A stretch of 42,532 bases of DNA. Source: Dehalococcoidia bacterium. Lineage in GTDB: Bacteria > Chloroflexota > Dehalococcoidia > Dehalococcoidales > UBA1222. Location of the stretch: contig WREQ01000010.1 of NCBI GenBank assembly GCA_009779255.1, positions 1 through 42,532 on the forward strand. Reading direction: 5' to 3'. The position numbers and the translations under genes are program-made. The first letter of the stretch is position 1, and each line of letters begins with the position of its first letter. Under the pieces are notes generated by a model. It was not told the DNA's origin. It did not search any database and was given only the letters and a program-made list of their open reading frames with translations. Below, piece after piece: positions 40,234-42,532 of this stretch.

Positions 40234-40359
40234 TTGGCTTGAGGCAACAATCTTGCCTTTAAGCTTGAAGCAATCTTATAAACCCATTCACTAAACTCAT
40301 CGCAGTCCATTTCCCCCCGTTTTACCACAGCCGTAAAACCATCATAGCCGCATTAAAAT

Positions 40360-40388
40360 TTGACAGCATTAAAAATGCGCTGTATTAT
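40360..40388 (+). promoter_or_regulatory. Predicted sigma-70-type promoter for the methyltransferase-FmdE cluster
   Basis: TTGACA-N17-TATTAT with hairpin GCATT-AAA-AATGC in the spacer. Confidence 0.6.
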
Positions 40389-40431
40389 GAGAGATATATA
40401 TCATGAGAAATATAACCGGAGGTGATGCTGA

Positions 40432-41133
40432 GTGAATTTTTTATGGAGTGATCAAAGTATTAGATGGTTCTTAGATGCCAGTTCATACACTGGTTTTCAT
40501 AAAGAGCTGGCTGGGAAAATTGCCCCCTACTTGGAACCATCTGATACGCTTGGCGACATTGGGTGCGGACTTGGTAGGATTGACCTTGAGCTCGCGCCGC
40601 ATGTGACAAGTCTTACTGCAATTGATATCAATGAAGTTGTGATAGCCCAACTTCAATACGATGCAAACCGATTAGAACTACATAATTTGCATGCTCGTTG
40701 TGCTGATGTAACTGCGCTTGCAGATGTTTTTGATGTTGTTATCATGAGTTTTTTCGGCAAGTCCGTAACTGAGAGTGAATACCGACAGTTTTGCCGCCGC
40801 AGAGCCATACGAATCGTCAATGCCGAAAACAGCGGACATCTCTATCCTGACAATCACAGACAGACTAGCAAAGACACCGCTCCCATGGTGCAGTATGAAT
40901 TGGAAAAACAAGGCTATCGTTATCAATTTTTAACTCACACCATTGAATTTGGCCAGCCGCTTCGCTCTTGGCAAGATGCTGAGCAATTTGTGTTGTATAA
41001 CGCGCCAAAAATTACCGCAGAGGAGTCCTGTACTTTTTTACAGGAAAATGCCACGCAAACAGGAAGAAGTGATTTCCCAATATACATTCCCAACCCAAAA
41101 GATATTGGGATATTTGTAATCCATTGCGACTAA
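40432..41133 (+). CDS. Class I SAM-dependent methyltransferase-like protein
   Basis: LGDIGCGLGRIDLELAPHVTSLTAIDINE motif; GTG start preceded by GGAGGTGA. Confidence 0.75.
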   Translation: MNFLWSDQSIRWFLDASSYTGFHKELAGKIAPYLEPSDTLGDIGCGLGRIDLELAPHVTSLTAIDINEVVIAQLQYDANRLELHNLHARCADVTALADVFDVVIMSFFGKSVTESEYRQFCRRRAIRIVNAENSGHLYPDNHRQTSKDTAPMVQYELEKQGYRYQFLTHTIEFGQPLRSWQDAEQFVLYNAPKITAEESCTFLQENATQTGRSDFPIYIPNPKDIGIFVIHCD

Positions 41134-41147
41134 AAGGAGAGGAACAC

Positions 41148-41702
41148 TTGAAAACATATAAGCAGCATTTGCAAGAAGCCATCTCATATCATGGGCATCT
41201 GTGCGCAGGACAGATTATCGGTGTGCGTATGGCGCGGATGGCCTTGAAAATACTAGGAATCGATGAGCCGATTGGTTTCCGCGATCTAATTGTGTATGTT
41301 GAGTGCGACCGTTGTTTGACGGACGCTATTGGAGTTGTCACAGGCTGCAAACTGGGCAAGCGCAATCTGAAGTGTATGGATTATGGAAAATCCGCAGCGA
41401 CTTTTTTGAATCTTCAGGCCGGCAAAGCTATTCGAGTTTATCGCAAAATGCGGACACATATACCAGACGATACAGATTTGACCTCGTTTTTCGACTCAAC
41501 CACAGATGAAGAACTGTTCAGCGCAGCGCATGTCAACGTACACTACCGCCCCGAGGATTTGCCGGGCAAGCCATTATACGCCATGACATGCCCATTATGC
41601 GGCGAAGAAGTTATTGATGGGAGGCAGGTTATGCAAAATGGCACTCACGTTTGTAAGGCTTGTGCGGGTGACGCCTACTATGACGTGGAGAACTGCCAGT
41701 GA
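41148..41702 (+). CDS. FmdE-like protein with C-terminal treble-clef/zinc ribbon
   Basis: AISYHGHLCAGQIIGVRMARMAL, ECDRCLTDAIGVVTGCKLGKRNL, C-terminal CPLCGEEV...HVCKACAG; probable TTG start at 41148. Confidence 0.8.
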   Translation: MKTYKQHLQEAISYHGHLCAGQIIGVRMARMALKILGIDEPIGFRDLIVYVECDRCLTDAIGVVTGCKLGKRNLKCMDYGKSAATFLNLQAGKAIRVYRKMRTHIPDDTDLTSFFDSTTDEELFSAAHVNVHYRPEDLPGKPLYAMTCPLCGEEVIDGRQVMQNGTHVCKACAGDAYYDVENCQ

Positions 41703-41763
41703 ATATCTGAAATATCCAAGGTGAACCGGCTAGCATTATCGATATTAATCAAAGGAGTATCCA

Positions 41764-42532
41764 ATGAACATAAAAAACACAGTAAATACAGGCAAGTGGT
41801 TGATGATTTTCACTTCTGTGCTCGCCGCTATGGTTTTATTAATTAGTGCTATTGGTTGTGTGCGACCTGTCCCAACTCCAACACCAGGTGATACCGTCCG
41901 GTTTGTTGATTCCGTTGGCAGAACAGTTGAAATACCGCGTAATATTGAGCGCATTGCACCATCCGGCACGCTTGCGCAAATAATACTTTATACTCTTTGC
42001 CCAGATAAATTGGTAGGTCTTACAAACAGCTTCAGCGCAAGTCAGTTAGAGTACATACCCAGCAAATACGCATCCCTACCAACTTTAGGGGATTTTTTCG
42101 GCAACACCTTAAATCTTGAAGCGCTTATGGTTGCAAACCCTCAAGTCATCATTGATATCGGCGACCCAAACGTTTCGGGTAATATGGTCGGAGACTTAGA
42201 CGACTTACAGGAGAGAACCGGTATTCCTGTAATTTTTGTGGAAATGGATCTAGCGACAATGGTTAAAGCGTATAGGACGCTTGGTGAGGTTACTGGCGAA
42301 GTAGAGCATGCACAAAAACTGACTGCATATATTGAGCAAACATTATCTGAAACAGAACAAAAAGCAAAGCTCATCCCCAATGCGGAACGCGTGACTGTTT
42401 ACTATTGTCAAGGTGATGGTTTAGCCGCTATTGCGCAGGGAACATTCCATTCCGATGTTATTGACATTGTTGGCGGCGTAAACGTAACCGTACTCTCGTC
42501 ATCCATTGTCGCCGGCAATGGCACTTCCACAA
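41764..42532 (+). CDS. ABC transporter substrate-binding lipoprotein, TroA/FepB/BtuF type (3' truncated by window edge)
   Basis: Read by hand, absent from the ORF track because no stop is reached. Signal peptide with LLISAIGC, then RFVDSVGRTVEIPRNIERIAPSGTLAQIILYTLCPDKLVGLTN...LPTLGDFFGNTLNLEALMVANPQVIIDIG. Confidence 0.88.
   Translation, partial: MNIKNTVNTGKWLMIFTSVLAAMVLLISAIGCVRPVPTPTPGDTVRFVDSVGRTVEIPRNIERIAPSGTLAQIILYTLCPDKLVGLTNSFSASQLEYIPSKYASLPTLGDFFGNTLNLEALMVANPQVIIDIGDPNVSGNMVGDLDDLQERTGIPVIFVEMDLATMVKAYRTLGEVTGEVEHAQKLTAYIEQTLSETEQKAKLIPNAERVTVYYCQGDGLAAIAQGTFHSDVIDIVGGVNVTVLSSSIVAGNGTST

Noticed and set aside
40230-40352. Minus-strand open stretch CGYDGFTAVVKRGEMDCDEFSEWVYKIASSLKARLLPQAN between the NTPase and methyltransferase genes
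   Set aside because: Only 40 codons, no start codon with ribosome-binding site and no recognised family. Possibly a gene remnant, but not supportable from sequence alone.
1-42532. CRISPR arrays, tRNA/rRNA genes, integrases or transposases
   Set aside because: No regularly spaced repeats, no convincing tRNA T-arm/anticodon pattern, and no transposase or recombinase motifs were seen in the ORFs.

Overview
The window is a GC-rich, mostly ordinary bacterial chromosome segment with AT-richer accessory stretches (about 13.2-19.5 kb, about 39.4 kb to the right edge, and the left edge). The core contains two tandem YkgJ-like cysteine-cluster proteins, rpoB-rpoC, ruvB-queH-rimI, elp3, trxA, folD, fhs, an MscS channel, and a long minus-strand operon. 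That operon holds a P-loop NTPase, a four-subunit 2-oxoacid:ferredoxin oxidoreductase, an XRE-cupin regulator, an acyl-CoA synthetase and a TIM-barrel/acyl-CoA synthetase fusion. It is followed by clpP, tig and aspS. The gene neighbourhood suggests an anaerobe, possibly Dehalococcoidia-like Chloroflexota, but this is inference and was not tested. The most notable finds are: (i) a degraded Rhs/polymorphic-toxin cassette island at 13.2-16.8 kb, with two copies of an Rhs C-terminal leader, an AHH-type nuclease tip with three in-frame stops, and candidate immunity genes; (ii) a compact NTPase / methyltransferase / FmdE-like / TroA-type binding-protein cluster at the right edge, possibly an uncharacterised metal or metal-chelate system and truncated by the window; (iii) the sugar-isomerase-like/acyl-CoA synthetase fusion in the oxidoreductase operon; and (iv) regulatory oddities, including a palindrome-packed aspS promoter and a possible AUA start for ruvB. 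No tRNA, rRNA, CRISPR array or intact transposon was recognised.
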